Below are positions 1 to 11,449 of a DNA stretch of 64,000 bases, piece after piece (positions within the stretch are counted from its first letter, which is position 1; each line of letters opens with the position of its first letter). The DNA lies in contig JAILWY010000008.1 of NCBI GenBank assembly GCA_022113835.1, positions 3,340,001 through 3,404,000 on the forward strand, read 5' to 3'. Source of the stretch: Atopsyche davidsoni (taxonomy: Eukaryota; Arthropoda; Insecta; Trichoptera; Hydrobiosidae). Made by a program: the position numbers and the translations under genes. The notes below the pieces were generated by a model. That model was not told where the DNA came from and ran no database searches. It was given only the letters and a program-made list of their open reading frames with translations.

Positions 1-203
1 AATAAAGTGACAATTAAATTAATTAAATGACACGATTGGACTGCCTCTGGTGTCTGGTTGGCACGCCTGGTGAAATTCTTATTCGGAAGAAGGGATGTAT
101 CAAACTTTTTGCTTTTAAATTTTTTCGATTGGTGCAGTGGATTTTTCGCAAAACGGACTAGAAAATGATCAAAAAAACTCGATTATGCTACCTAGACCCT
201 TAA
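1..203 (-). mobile_element. TTAA-MITE, rearranged copy 1 (cut by window edge)
   Basis: The right end (about 75-203) matches the left end of the 33.6 kb copy in reverse and closes with ACCCTTAA, the family terminus. Bases 1-37 match the segment near the opposite terminus, but in the opposite relative orientation. Between them is a short unrelated stretch beginning GGACTGCCTCTGGTGTC, which resembles sequence near 18.13 kb and 56.76 kb. So this copy is internally deleted and inverted. No coding capacity. Confidence 0.7.
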
Positions 204-2230
204 CTACTAGACGAGAAATATTGAACACCTTATTAACAATGCAAACTTTTGATCCAGTCTTTAAAGGCATTCATACTTAAGTAACGACACTCTGATAATC
301 ACTTATTTAATTAATATTATAATTTGTAATTATTATTTTAAACTGTCTACTCGAATACCTAAAAAACGTTTAATCAAATATGTACTGATTAAAAAAAAAA
401 TCACGTTACTAATAACCACGCATAGTATTATTAGCAGATTTTTCAAGTTTAGCAAATGATAAATTACGCATAAAAAATATATAATTCAAAGAAATCAGAT
501 TTATCTGGGATCCCCAAAGCGATGGAGACAATTAATTTGATTTTATATCTTTTTTATTAGTGAAATACAATTCAATTAATAATTTTTTTTTGTTAGTTTT
601 TATAACTGATCTGTTGGGAAAAAAATGCTTGTAATATAGGTGCTGATTTATAGATTCAATTATTTCAAGTGCTGATACTAACAATTTGTTGGTACTTAAA
701 TAAATTTATTATCGCAACGGATTTTTTTGCTGTACAAATACTGTCAATAGAGTTAATTATTTTTTTGATACAAAAACGCATGTTTTAATTCTATATATTT
801 ACATACATTTAATTATAATCAAACATACAAAACACTTGATTTAAATAAAGTTAACTGGTTAAAAGATATTATAAAAGATTGTTGTATTTAATATTTGTTT
901 ATAAAATGGATTTGTAGCAGAATGTATTGTTTCCATGGCCGCATTGTTAAAAACCGGGTCACACTTGACTAAAACAAAAAAAGCCTTATTTCTCTTGGTT
1001 ACTTTGTTTTTACATAATAAAAAAATGCTGTTATCCACTGGGTGGAGGTTTAAGAGGTTTGTGAGTGTAAGATTTGAAGGTTTCTGTTGGGAATCGCTGC
1101 AAGTGCCAAGCTTTGTTCTAATGACTTCTCTACATTTGCTTATATTGGCAAGGGGAAACCACCGAAAAAGCCGAATCTCACCCTTATTTATCTTGAGAAA
1201 CTATGTCATGCTCATATTATATCCGGCATCTTTAAGTATATTTCGTGATAGATTCTACAATAAAATAAAAAAATATATAATGCCACCTCAGTAAAAGTTT
1301 GTGAAGCCCTGACATTGACAATTAAACGCTCAAACCAGTGCTTGTATGTGATTGATTTATGAGGAGAATTTTTATTATTCATTCGCTTTTTTCATGAAAA
1401 AGTCATAAAACCGCAGATTTCAGTTTGACATGAAATTTGTAAATTATAGATGTGATGCCGCGATAACGTATGGCATGATTGATCTACCCTCCCACTCTTC
1501 AACTGCAGTTTAAAAATATTGTGCCAATACTCTCATATAATCTACTTTGCATGATAACAATATGAATAGTAGTCATTTATAAAGTTTGCAGTGTTCCCCA
1601 AAACGATTTTGGTGGCAAGAGCTATTCTCTGTACAAAAGCACCACCAAAGCTCCTTAGATTAAAAATCTTCATATTTGATTTATCAATATTAATAGTAGT
1701 CTTATTTAATATTTATTGAATATATTTAATGATGCTATGATATAATTGTGGTGGGATTTGACAAACTTTTCGCCCCGAAGGAGAAGACGTGGGTGGTTGG
1801 AAAGTTTACAAAAATAGTCTTGTTGTTCATTTGGTGTTATTTATATCAATAAGATAGTACTGTAGAGTAAATACTTGTTATTTATGAGTTTATTAATTTC
1901 AATTGTTAAATTCGTACGATGTAATATTGTATCTGAAAATTCAGTGTATTTGTAAAGCTGTTCTAGTTACTTCCAGTTTCTCACCACACCCCGACTGTAA
2001 ATAATACTCTCCTTCAATAACTTGTTTCCAAAATGATTTTACTATTGAGAACTCAATTAAAATTTTGTACAATATAAATTAATTGTTACTTTGAATGTAT
2101 CGAGTTACGAGTTACAATAGATATTTCCGCAAGGAAATTGATAGTTAAAGAAATATGATCATGAACATTTTAAATTATATTTATACATATAATCATGTTT
2201 ACATATAATAATTTTCTATAAACAAGAGTG
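204..2230. other. AT-rich stretch, nothing recognised
   Basis: Low-complexity AT-rich DNA. The small frame at 935-1294 has no recognisable motif and ordinary AT-rich composition, so I do not call it a gene. Confidence 0.5.
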
Positions 2231-2264
2231 CTTCATAGGTGTTGACTTTTACGAGTAATGCGAG

Positions 2265-2890
2265 TTTTTAAAGTTTTCGATTACCTCATTTCCTTATTTA
2301 GTAGATGAATTATATATTTTTACATTTGTTCAATGCAAGCAATTTAATAGAGAGTTCGATAATTTGACAAAAAAAAACGCTTGACGATAACACTCAAATT
2401 CACACTATTCAGTTCAAGTACTGATAAATGAGGTTGTATAGACTTTCAAGACTTTTTACTGAAATTTTTAAACCTTTTTTTGTAAGATATATTATCACCT
2501 CATTTCCTTATTTAGTAGATGAGTTATATATTTTTACATTTGTTCAATGCATGAAATTGAATAGAGAGTTCGATAATTTGACAAAAAAACTGAGTAAAAA
2601 AACGCATGACTATCGTCATTCAAATTCACACTATTTAGTCCAAGTACTGATAAATGAGGTTGTATAGACTTTCATGACTTTTTACTGAAATTTTTAAGCA
2701 TTTTTTATATTTGTTCAATGCAAGCAATTGAATAGAGAGTTCGATAATTTGATAAAAAAAAACTGAGTAAAAACACGCATAACAATCGTCATTCAAATTC
2801 ACACTATTTAGTCCAAGTACTGATTAATGAGGTTGTATAGACTTTCATGTTTTTTTACTGAAAATTTTAAACCTTTTTTTGTAAGATAAA
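2265..2890. repeat. Diverged tandem repeat, 3 units of about 170-214 bp
   Basis: The string AGAGTTCGATAATTTG recurs at 2351, 2565 and 2736. Each is followed by a conserved block ending in TAAATGAGGTTGTATAGACT and then a T-rich tail. The last interval is shorter (171 against 214 bp) because the CACCTCATTTCCTTATTTAG segment is missing. One open frame spans unit 2, but that is a by-product of the repeat. Confidence 0.85.
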
Positions 2891-2959
2891 TTGTCTGTAG
2901 TTAAAGCTAAACATAGTTGTTTGTATAAATGAAAATAGTATTTAGGTAATATGTGAGTA

Positions 2960-3260
2960 GACATTAGTCACCCGAGCACTGGGGCCAAGATTCTGCGGTC
3001 AAGCCTAAGATCTGAAGTTAGCCAGTTAGTGTCGTTGGCTTGATCTCGCGGTGTTGCCTTCCGTGTTTCACCCCCTTCCTGGCCACCCCTCCGCACCCTC
3101 GTAACTCTGCCTAAGCCTCCCTAAATGCGCATCTCCACAGTGCAATAACGTCATGCCGGCGCGGCCCGAGGGTCCCTGATTTATTCCGATGGCCCTCACG
3201 GACTCCCAGCCCTGAACTTGCACCCTAAACCTAAGTGTTTAAGATGTGTTGTTGTTAGAC
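2960..3260. repeat. GC-rich block, probably a retroposon fragment
   Basis: About 300 bp of clearly GC-richer DNA in AT-rich surroundings, including GGCGCGGCCCGAGGGTCC. The phrase CTGATTTATTC(C/T)GA, with GC-rich flanks, recurs in the block at 13.5-13.7 kb, so the two may share a family. No convincing frame or tRNA boxes. Confidence 0.4.
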
Positions 3261-3419
3261 CGTGATTAAGGTTTAGGTGGTCACAATTATTCTAAATTAA
3301 AGCCAGGTATTTAAACATACGCTGTAATAAAAAAATAATATCATTATATAATTAATTAAACAATCTTTTTGATAATGGCTACATGGTCGAATTCTATTTA
3401 AAATATGTAAATAATTGAC

Positions 3420-4050
3420 TTAAGGGCCGAAGTCCCATACTCGAGTTTTTTCTGCACCAATCGAAAAAATTTAAATGCAAAAAGTAAGATACATCCCTTC
3501 TTCCGAACAAAATAATATTTTATTTCCTGTAAATTTATTTTTAATATGATAAATATGTGTTTTTCCGATTGAAGTGTAGGAATTTGGAGATTCGTCATGT
3601 CCCTGTTCTAAGAGTCCTAAACGTTTAAAAGTTTTTTTTTCAATTGGAATAAAAATATTAAATATAAACCCTGTGCGATGTATTATTTTAAAATTAAAAA
3701 AAAAAAATCTTTAACAATCTTTGGTTTTGAAAAGTCGTCATTTTATCCATATTTTCAACATCTTCAAGATTTTATTTTACCCTGAAAATGGACGTTAATT
3801 AAATAATAAAAAATAGATAAATATAATTTATAGTTTTTTCAATACTCTACAAAAAAATCAACTTACGCCACAGAAAAATAAAGTGACAATTAAATTAATT
3901 AAATGACACGATTTCGCCTATAAATGCCATATAAGCATTTTGTATATATATTTGTATATTATTTATATTTGTATATAGGTAAAACGGTCTTTTTTTATTG
4001 TGGCAGACGGGGGATGGACACCAAGCTAGGTTAGGTAGCAAGACCCTTAA
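3420..4050 (+). mobile_element. TTAA-MITE copy 2
   Basis: Bounded by TTAAGGGCCG on the left and AGACCCTTAA on the right. That is a TTAA duplication plus a short terminal inverted repeat, GGGTCT in better copies. TTAA targets are typical of piggyBac-type transposition (family knowledge). The interior is AT-rich and non-coding and includes the family hallmark GACAATTAAATTAATTAAAT. About 630 bp. Confidence 0.8.
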
Positions 4051-4258
4051 GTATTATATATAAAATTAATCTATACGAAAAAATAATACGAATATTTAAC
4101 AAAAATAATATTGATTCCTCATTTTTTATAATTACTATCGACCCCGGGCTTAACTTTAGTATATATTATAGTTTTGCTCATCGCGACCCTGTATCAAACC
4201 AAGATTTTTTTTCTTGTTTGTAAATTGGTATTTTGTTTCGCGATTATTGAAAATTTAA

Positions 4259-4278
4259 CCTAACCTAACCTAACCTAA
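4259..4278 (-). repeat. Interstitial insect telomere motif (CCTAA)4
   Basis: Four perfect CCTAA units, that is TTAGG on the minus strand, the usual insect telomere repeat. A shorter run of three, slightly imperfect, is at 20824-20841. Confidence 0.75.
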
Positions 4279-7240
4279 TAAAAATTCCAGTTTTTTTTGT
4301 GATACATATTTTATATACACCCGAACAATATATCCCACGATCAAAGGTATTTTTGATTTTTTCACATACTAACTGATATCACAGTATTACAAATTATCTT
4401 AGCTTGTATTTGTTGTGCTTGCGAATATTTTCAATAGGTTATTAGAAATCAATCTCATTTACAATTATATAAGTGAAATCGCAAAGCAAACGTTTATTTT
4501 TTCTCCGATAAACATCAATAATACAAATACAACAGACACGATAACAAACATCCGATGGCGAATGAACCTAAGAGGATATTCGAAAGGAAACTTTCTTATT
4601 GTCCCGCGCAAGGTCTATCCCAAAAATCCAAAGTCGTATAAAGTGGCCAGCTCTTACGCACAGGGTGGCAAGACCTTGTTATTGGGGTGCATCAATGAGG
4701 GGGATGGTTTGAAAGTTCCCACCACCCCTGGGGGAGGGGACCACGTGACGGCGGCAGTTTCCTGTGTTAGATTTTTTATGCTCGAGCAAGATAAATATTT
4801 TTGACCCATTTCCGGAGTACGTGCGCAGAAGTTGAGGGGTCCTGTTTATTATTATGACATTTTATATTTTTTGTAGGCTAAAGCAATATTTTTACTACAC
4901 TTAAAGAGTTGCTGTAAAATTTTGCGTAAAATATTGCAAGACGTCGTCTTTATTTATTTATAGCGGACGCGGAGTTTTCGTTTGGAAATACAGCGCGAAA
5001 TCTATCACGGCTTCTTAAAAAATATCTTCGTTTAAAATATTTTTAACACGCGTACGATATTCTCTGAAAATATTTCATGCTTGTCTCAGCTGTATTTTTG
5101 GGCACAGTGTATATCACATTGTGTAAAAAATTAAATAGACTTAAAATGCCCATTATGTGATTTACTAGAGAACAGTAATTTTTCTAGACCTCTTGAAACG
5201 ATAAAATTTTCTGTCACGGATTATAATTACTGCTTCATGCTTTTAAGGGTTGTAACCCTTTAGAATCAATTCATCACGACTCGCTGGTTTCCAAATCACA
5301 CAATGAGTCTGGTTTCAATCAGAGATTTCTACATCAGCTCAGTTTTTATTTAAAATATTTAAAATTATGAGTACTAAATATGTCTCTTAATATTTTATAA
5401 ATTAGGCTGTCCTTCACTCATTTGAAGCAATGTTCTACACACGCAGTGAGTAAATTGTTTTACAAGATTTCTCTTGAGCCATAAATACTCGTGTGTGAAA
5501 ATCTCCCAAGGTGTCAAATATATTAATTTTAATTGCGAGTATAAATAATGAAGCCTTCTTGTAAACGAGGGCAACTCTTGTAGGAGGGGGTGTTTGTTTG
5601 CACGTGTCTTGTATGGGGAGACTGACGAATAGGCTTGTTTGTGAAGTATTAATTATCGTTGTTGCGAAATATAAATTATTTTGGCATAATAAGAATCTAA
5701 TATTTAAATTTTTACGTTATGAAATATTATACAATTGATTAGGAGATTTTTTTTATTTAACGAATATAAAAAAAACTGTCAGTAATTCTATCGATATAAA
5801 TTGTTGTAGAAGATTTTAAATTCAGTTAAAATATTGAAGTGTGTACAAGTCACAAAGCCAGACAATCGTTTTTATTAAATATATTATCGTGACACGTTAG
5901 AATGGCCAACAAGTTTTTTTAGCGATAAAGTTTACAATGAGATTTTTATTTATTTAATAAACAGTTGTAAAAAAAACTGAAAGCCTAGACAATAAATTGG
6001 ATTTCAACTGAGCTTTAATTCTATTTACAGAGCTATGAGCACACATTTACTATAAGCTCTTACGAATAAAATCACCCTTTTATATTAATACATTTCCCAG
6101 AGCCTTCTACCCCCAAAAGACTCCTATTTGGTATTATTTTGAATTTCAGCTATCAGGCCCAACAGGCAGGATGGATATTAACGTTTCGCTAATTCAGGAA
6201 TTATAAGAATTAATAAGATAAAGCGAGAGCGCCTGAAAGATACGAAATATTAAGAAAACATGTGATTAAATAATTAGACAGACAGCGAAGGCCTCCGGCA
6301 AGATCGTGCCCTTAGTGAAATTTCAAAATGTCTGCGAGAGAAGCACAAACAAAGGGAAATTCACCGGAAGAATTTAATTTAAGGTTTGCAATAACGTTTT
6401 TAAATGAAAAATATATAATCTCCCTAGAATGACATAATTATTTTTTTGTAATTGTTCTGCTCTCCTCGTCCCGACGACGGCCATTGCAAACTTAGTAAAT
6501 TAAGGCCGGCCTGTCGAGATGAGTTCAGGATTTTTATTAAATATCTTAGAGTTCATTTCAACCACTCTGAAGTAATGCTTAATATTGAGATACACCTTAA
6601 AGAAACTTTTAAAGTTGAAAAATAAGAAGGTGAGCTGCTCTAAGTGAGAGAATATTATGTTACTTTAACTATAAAATATCAAATTATATACATTTTAAAA
6701 TTCACTATTAAAAAAAGGCTAGACTGTATTATTAAGGAGGATGATACTTTTCATTTTTTGTAGCAGTGTGGTTTATAATATGAAAAACAGAAAGTATTTC
6801 AGTTATTATTAATTTAACGAACCAATATTATTTCATTTTGTATTTTCAGGATTCAATTTAAGCATGTCATATAATGATAACGTAAACATTTTTCATTTTC
6901 AGTTTGAGGGTACAACTATTTAGTTTCATAAATCATGCAGTGTAATTAGAAAGCACGCATTGTCTGCTCAAAGCCATTCCCACTTCCAAAGAATTTACTT
7001 TCAGCGAAAATTCATATATGAGAACAACTGTGGTCGTTTTAGATTGCATGTTTATATTAAAATATTTATGCCATGATTAATAATACAAGAAAGTTCTCCT
7101 TGCATATGTGATGTTGGAATGGTAAATATTTTTGTTATAAATGTTTGCCAAGTCAACAATACGTTCACTATTTTAATAATACTTAGATTATATTATGAAG
7201 TAATATTTTTAATATGCTACTGTTCAAAATGGTTGGGAAT
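4279..7240. other. AT-rich stretch with one GC-richer patch
   Basis: Mostly AT-rich DNA. The patch at 4550-4770 is GC-richer and lies in a 129-residue open frame (4415-4804) with no recognisable domain. Nothing else supported. Confidence 0.4.
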
Positions 7241-7278
7241 CTCAAAAATCTTCAGGCATGTACACATGAGAGAGAGCC

Positions 7279-7318
7279 TCTCTTCGGGGACCATTTTACT
7301 GAGCAAATATTTATTCTG
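7279..7318 (-). repeat. Family G repeat, small fragment
   Basis: Matches, in reverse, the 'GCTCAGTGAAATGGTC' portion of the interspersed family seen at 10.9, 29.9 and 54.1 kb. Confidence 0.45.
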
Positions 7319-7501
7319 TGTCAGCCTTACTTATTCGGCCGTATTCTTGATTTTATGTAAATTCCTCATTCATGTTTACATAATAGACGATAAGAAATAT
7401 CCTCAAATATTGAGGAGTCACTTCTTCTGGCTATTATGGAAAGACGCTGTCTCCAAAAGCAGGTCGCGGTTTTCAGGTAGTAAAATTTTCTCCATGTATG
7501 T

Positions 7502-7519
7502 GAATCAATCAATCAATCA
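7502..7519. repeat. Microsatellite (AATC)4
   Basis: Four and a half AATC units, directly followed by CAAAGCC. Confidence 0.85.
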
Positions 7520-7639
7520 AAGCCTGCGATGTAATAATGCAAACTTATAAAAGATTTATAAAATATCTGGGGAGTATTCTATATATTTTAATCAGCATAA
7601 AACATTGTCACAAAATAGAACCAAAAAGTCTCACAAAGA

Positions 7640-7990
7640 AGCTTTCTCTCGTCGCGGGGCTGCACAATTGGGCAGATTTGAGTAAATTTCCAGTATATCC
7701 ACTTAGATCCACGGCCGGCGGTGTTTGCGCGGAGCTTTGTGTAAACGAATGTGTAAGCTTTCAGTCCAGAGCTTTGGGAGAGCCAGACGGGAGATACCCC
7801 CGACGGTGTTGTGCAACTCGGACGATGAAATTCGGAGATTTGTACGAACGGTTTTGCATAACGGCATAACAAATTCTGCGAGAAATACTACACTTGGAGC
7901 GTTGTTTGAAAATTGCCATACACCCTCACATGTTCCTAGAACATCCCCTGAAAGTGCACGAACGTTAAAACATATACCACGTTGCATGAC
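7640..7990. other. GC-richer block with several overlapping open frames
   Basis: About 350 bp of higher-GC sequence, open in frames on both strands (for example 7725-8156 plus and 7703-7987 minus). None shows a recognisable domain, and the plus frame runs on into a transposon at 8.1 kb. It could be a unique conserved element or an exon of an unknown gene; I cannot decide. Confidence 0.3.
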
Positions 7991-8052
7991 TCTTGTAGAA
8001 ATATACTACGTTGTTACGGTCTATAGTGATTTTATAAATAGATTATATAGAA

Positions 8053-8705
8053 TATGTCGCCATTTTTGCAGTAAAGTTTTGGAAACACCAGCTGACAGTT
8101 TAGGGTTAGTAAAAATGGGGCGTTACACGATTGAACAACGTGTCTTCATTATTTAACAATATTTCTAAAATAATGAAAGCTTGGCAGCCGCAGTTCGAAA
8201 ATTTCATACAAAATATGGTCGGAATAGTTTTTTAACTTCGTCTTTCTTCGCTGTGCATGGTCATTTGGATTCAGTTCTTGTGTTAATTGAATTTTGTAAG
8301 CATGGAAGAGAGCTTCTTGAAATTTGCAATTCTTGTCCACGACGCCGAATTGAGGTTCCTGGATTGTCACCGACACTCTTCGATATTGACATTTGAACGG
8401 CTTGTTTTTGGACGACCAGTGTGTTTAGCGTCTCCAACGAATCCAGTCTCCCTGAATTGTTCAATGAATCTCTTCAAACACTATTCCGACCATATTTTGT
8501 ATGAAATTTTCGAACTGCAGCTGCCAAGCTTTCATTATTTTTGAAATATTGTTCAATAATGAAGACGCGTTGTTTAATCGTGTAACGCTCCATTTTTACT
8601 AACCCTAAAATGTCAGCTATCAAATTGTTTTTTTTAAGTGTTCCCAAAACTTTATTGCAAAAATGGCGACAAATTCAAATCTTTCGTTAATTTTGGGACA
8701 CCTTT
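8053..8705 (-). mobile_element. Foldback IS630/mariner-type element
   Basis: The right end reads, on the minus strand, AGGTGTCCCAAAATTAACG, a terminal-repeat-like start. It is followed by a transposase start at 8593. The left ~180 bp (8053-8235) is an inverted copy of the right-hand 5' region, including a second ATG-YTIEQRVFII start on the plus strand. The body between them keeps only the N-terminal part of the transposase. The left copy lacks the outermost terminus. Confidence 0.75.
8236..8593 (-). pseudogene. Transposase N-terminus remnant, IS630/Mos-like with HTH
   Basis: On the minus strand: MERYTIKQRVFIIEQYFKNN, then LAAAVRKFHTKYGRNS, then in shifted frames NPGTSIRRRGQELQISRSSL and HAYKIQLTQELNPNDHAQRR. 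This is the helix-turn-helix N-terminal half of an arthropod Mos-like/IS630-type transposase (family recognised from memory). At least two frameshifts and one in-frame stop follow GRNSV, and the DDE half is absent. Sequence after QRRK runs into the inverted duplicate. Confidence 0.8.
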
Positions 8706-9264
8706 ATCATCCAGTTGTTTGAAATATAAAAAAAAATATATTGATTCACCTGAAAACGCTTCGTGTGGGATTCTATGATTATGTATATACTGTAGGTAGA
8801 ATTCTCATGATGGTGTGTATATTGACTCCATCAGGGTATCGCTTAGTTAATTATTATGCGATCCATATAGCTCGTAATACTGCAGATTGTGTTCCAGGTA
8901 ACATCGACGATAGCTGGTTCATGCAGAACTATGCATGCCTGGCTTTGAGGGTAATGAGGCTTTGATTACTCTGCCAAGGCAACGGACGTCAGATTCTAAA
9001 GTTATTGTCTATAAAGACGCTCAGCACGTTTAATGGATGAGAGAATAAGCTAAGCTTTTTAGCAATTTATTTCTAAAGCAAGTTACTTTATAACCAATTA
9101 TCTTGGATATTTATAAATTTGTACAACCTTACCAGAAAAGCAAAAAGAAATAATTAAAAAATAAAATTGCAGATTCATTTTTGAATAAAAGCGTAGGGTA
9201 AAGTCACAAAGAATTTTAAAATATATTATTATGTAGCCTTTATTAACACAGAATCTGCATTGTT

Positions 9265-9450
9265 TCAGGCACCCCTTACAATATTTTGCACCCCGCGGTG
9301 CAGCGGGTTGGTAATTCGACTGTCAAGATCACAGTCCGTGGATCTGATGAGGGAGCAACCGACAAGAAAGGGGTTGAATGGATGGCGTTTTAAAAGACTT
9401 CTACTGGAAAAAGTCGGGTAGCTTGGAACAAAGAATACTTATAGGTCATT
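9265..9450 (+). repeat. Possible tRNA-derived SINE fragment
   Basis: GC-richer block with an A-box-like GCAGCGGGTTGGTAA, then a 6-bp stem GACTGT...ACAGTC around a 6-7 nt loop placed like an anticodon arm, then a poor B-box region. It is a degenerate tRNA-like head, not a working tRNA gene. Confidence 0.3.
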
Positions 9451-9696
9451 AGCCGCAGGGGTGATGGAGGACATTTGCATTTTCGCTATATTCATTATGT
9501 TTTTAAAAATATTTTGTACAAATGATATTGTGGAAATTAAAATATTTTGGGATATTTCAAATTTTTTCATTATATTAATTTTGTATAGTCCTAGCATCAA
9601 ATTTCACTCATTTAGTGCGAGGTATATTTTATACGTATGTCTATTTTTTGGATTGGACGTCAATCAGATGCGTATTTATTACGCATTACGGGTTTA

Positions 9697-9902
9697 TTAT
9701 ATTATTACTAATATGATTAGGCACATTAGTTCATACATAGAAGGTGATTTTTAAGAAACTCTCAGAAAAATATCATCGTGATTTGTGTGGGATTTGAATC
9801 CATATCCCCTGGCTTACAGGGCCGGTGTACTAACCCTTGATAAACGGAAATGATTCGTTAGTACAAGGGTTAGTACCTGTGCCTAATCATATTAGTAATA
9901 GT
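9697..9902. repeat. Foldback element enclosing a tRNA-like B box
   Basis: Outer arms TATTACTAATATGATTAGGC (about 9703-9725) and its reverse complement (9876-9902). Inside, GTACTAACCCTTG and CAAGGGTTAGTAC form a second hairpin (about 9828-9876). The minus strand carries GGATTCAAATCCC at about 9789-9801, a good Pol III B box. AGAAACTCTCAG...ATATCATCGTGATT is shared with the hairpin at 32.46 kb. Confidence 0.55.
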
Positions 9903-10149
9903 ATATTTTATAGATAATACTCTTAAAATTATATACTGTATACATGTCCAATGGTTTTCTGTGATTTTCTTGCAAATAAAATAGATTTTGAATGTATCCT
10001 GCATATTATATTGCCTTTCTGATTTTTGATTTCGTTAAAATTGTTCTCAGATTTTATGCGCAAGGTTTTCTGTCGCCAATAAAAGCTATTCTATATAAGA
10101 AATAAAAGTGCAAATCTCATTACAATGCACGCAGCCGAGTTTCCGTTAT

Positions 10150-10292
10150 ATAATTTACAGTGTTGTCACTGCCAGGATTGTAAACAAAGGTATTGGGTGT
10201 CAATACTGTGGAATGAGCTTCCGAGGGAGGCTGACAACTCAACAGCCTTCGTGCCAAGCAAACGCCTTTGTTATTTCCAACTCCTGCTGTAG
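10150..10292 (+). pseudogene. LINE reverse transcriptase C-terminal end, relic
   Basis: The frame from 10194 reads WVSILWNELPREADNSTAF and then VPSKRLCYFQLLL before TAG at 10290. The (V)xxLWNxLPxEA signature with an FxxxL tail is the usual C-terminal end of Jockey/CR1-type LINE ORF2 proteins (family knowledge). Only this tail survives; upstream sequence is interrupted. Confidence 0.6.
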
Positions 10293-10919
10293 TTTCTTGC
10301 GTAATTTACAGGATTGATCAAGTATGCAAAGCTTCACGGATTATTTCAACACCTATTGAAAATACAATAGTTTTTAGGCACATATAAGTAAAAAAAAGTA
10401 AAATTCACCAAATAAATAAAAATCAATTTGATTATATATTTTTTATATTAATCCATTGAGGTCATGTTTGCTATGTATTTATTACTAGTGAAGAAACTTT
10501 GTAACTTCGTAATCTGCAAGGCACAGTACAGTGATGATGTACTAAGTGAGGAAGTGTCTAATCCTCTGAGTACATGAGAACATCAACTCTCGCATGAGGT
10601 CTTAAGAACCCTGGAGAACCTGTGCTTGCTACTTAGCCTAATCTTACAGTTTTCTTGGGATATATTAAATGCGAGGTATATATGAAGAACGCTAAGTTGC
10701 ATTGTTCAACGCATTATACCATATTAAACAAATCGTTTTGTCAAAATCAAAAATTATTCCCAGCTTCAATCAATCAGTTAAACTAACAAAAATTTGGTTT
10801 TCTTGTTAAAGTTATAATTTTAATAAATAAAATGGTCTCATAGTTAGCAAGCATACTTTCAGACGTAATATGCCCTTGTTGTTTTTGGAGTGCTTTTAAG
10901 TGTCTCTACCCAGATAAGG

Positions 10920-11210
10920 TTGGAAACCATTTCACTGAGCAAATACTCATGCTGAGCCAGTGTTCATGGTTTTCTAAGGGGGAAATAATGTAGTAGGTCC
11001 TTCTACACCGCAGTTTTATATTGCTGCTGTCTAATAGCATTATTATATAATCCTTTCCTTACAAAGCTCTGTCGTTTAGATCTGATACTCCGTTTGTAGC
11101 AAGCTGCAGGAACAATAGCAGGACAAGTTCTTCCAGAGCACATCACGTCACAATCATTCCAAGCCCACTTCTCCATTGCCGATCTTTTACACACGCTCAG
11201 AGTACAAAAT
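10920..11210 (-). repeat. Family G interspersed repeat, long copy
   Basis: Matches in reverse the copies at 29.94 and 54.06 kb. Shared landmarks are TTACAAAGCTCTG, TAGCATTATTATATAATCCT, and the GAGCATATACTCATGCTGAG-type segment. The minus strand is open for 63 residues including KRQSFVRKGLYNNAIRQQQY, which recurs as KRKSFVRKELYNNAIGQQQY at 30.06 kb. The family may therefore derive from coding sequence of an unknown element. Confidence 0.7.
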
Positions 11211-11329
11211 AGCAGCTATGCACAAGCAACAAAATGAGGAGAGTTGGGAGGTATTTATTAGATATAAAGCCTCAATCACCTTGGAGGTGTGAGTTTGAAT
11301 TTAATCTGTATAGGGATGGTATACTAAAA

Positions 11330-11430
11330 CAATAGCAGGAGCCCCCCCACGTACTTCCAGAGCACATCCCTTCCCAATCATTCCAAGTCCACTACTTCAT
11401 TTACACACGCTCAGGGTACAGAATAATAAG
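11330..11430 (-). repeat. Family G repeat, partial copy
   Basis: About 100 bp nearly repeating 11112-11205, with the same orientation and order: AACAATAGCAGGA, CTTCCAGAGCACATC, CAATCATTCCAAG, ACACACGCTCAG. It lies 115 bp beyond the longer copy. Confidence 0.7.
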
Positions 11431-11449
11431 TTGATATAATTTATTAAAA

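Noticed and set aside
4415..4804. 129-residue open frame
   Set aside because: No recognisable domain, no splice or promoter signals; GC-rich half may be an old repeat.
7119..7550. 143-residue open frame
   Set aside because: AT-rich, hydrophobic by composition, ends in an AATC microsatellite, and overlaps a repeat fragment. No family match.
7725..8156. 143-residue plus-strand open frame
   Set aside because: It fuses a GC-rich block of unknown nature to the start of a transposon copy and shows no domain.
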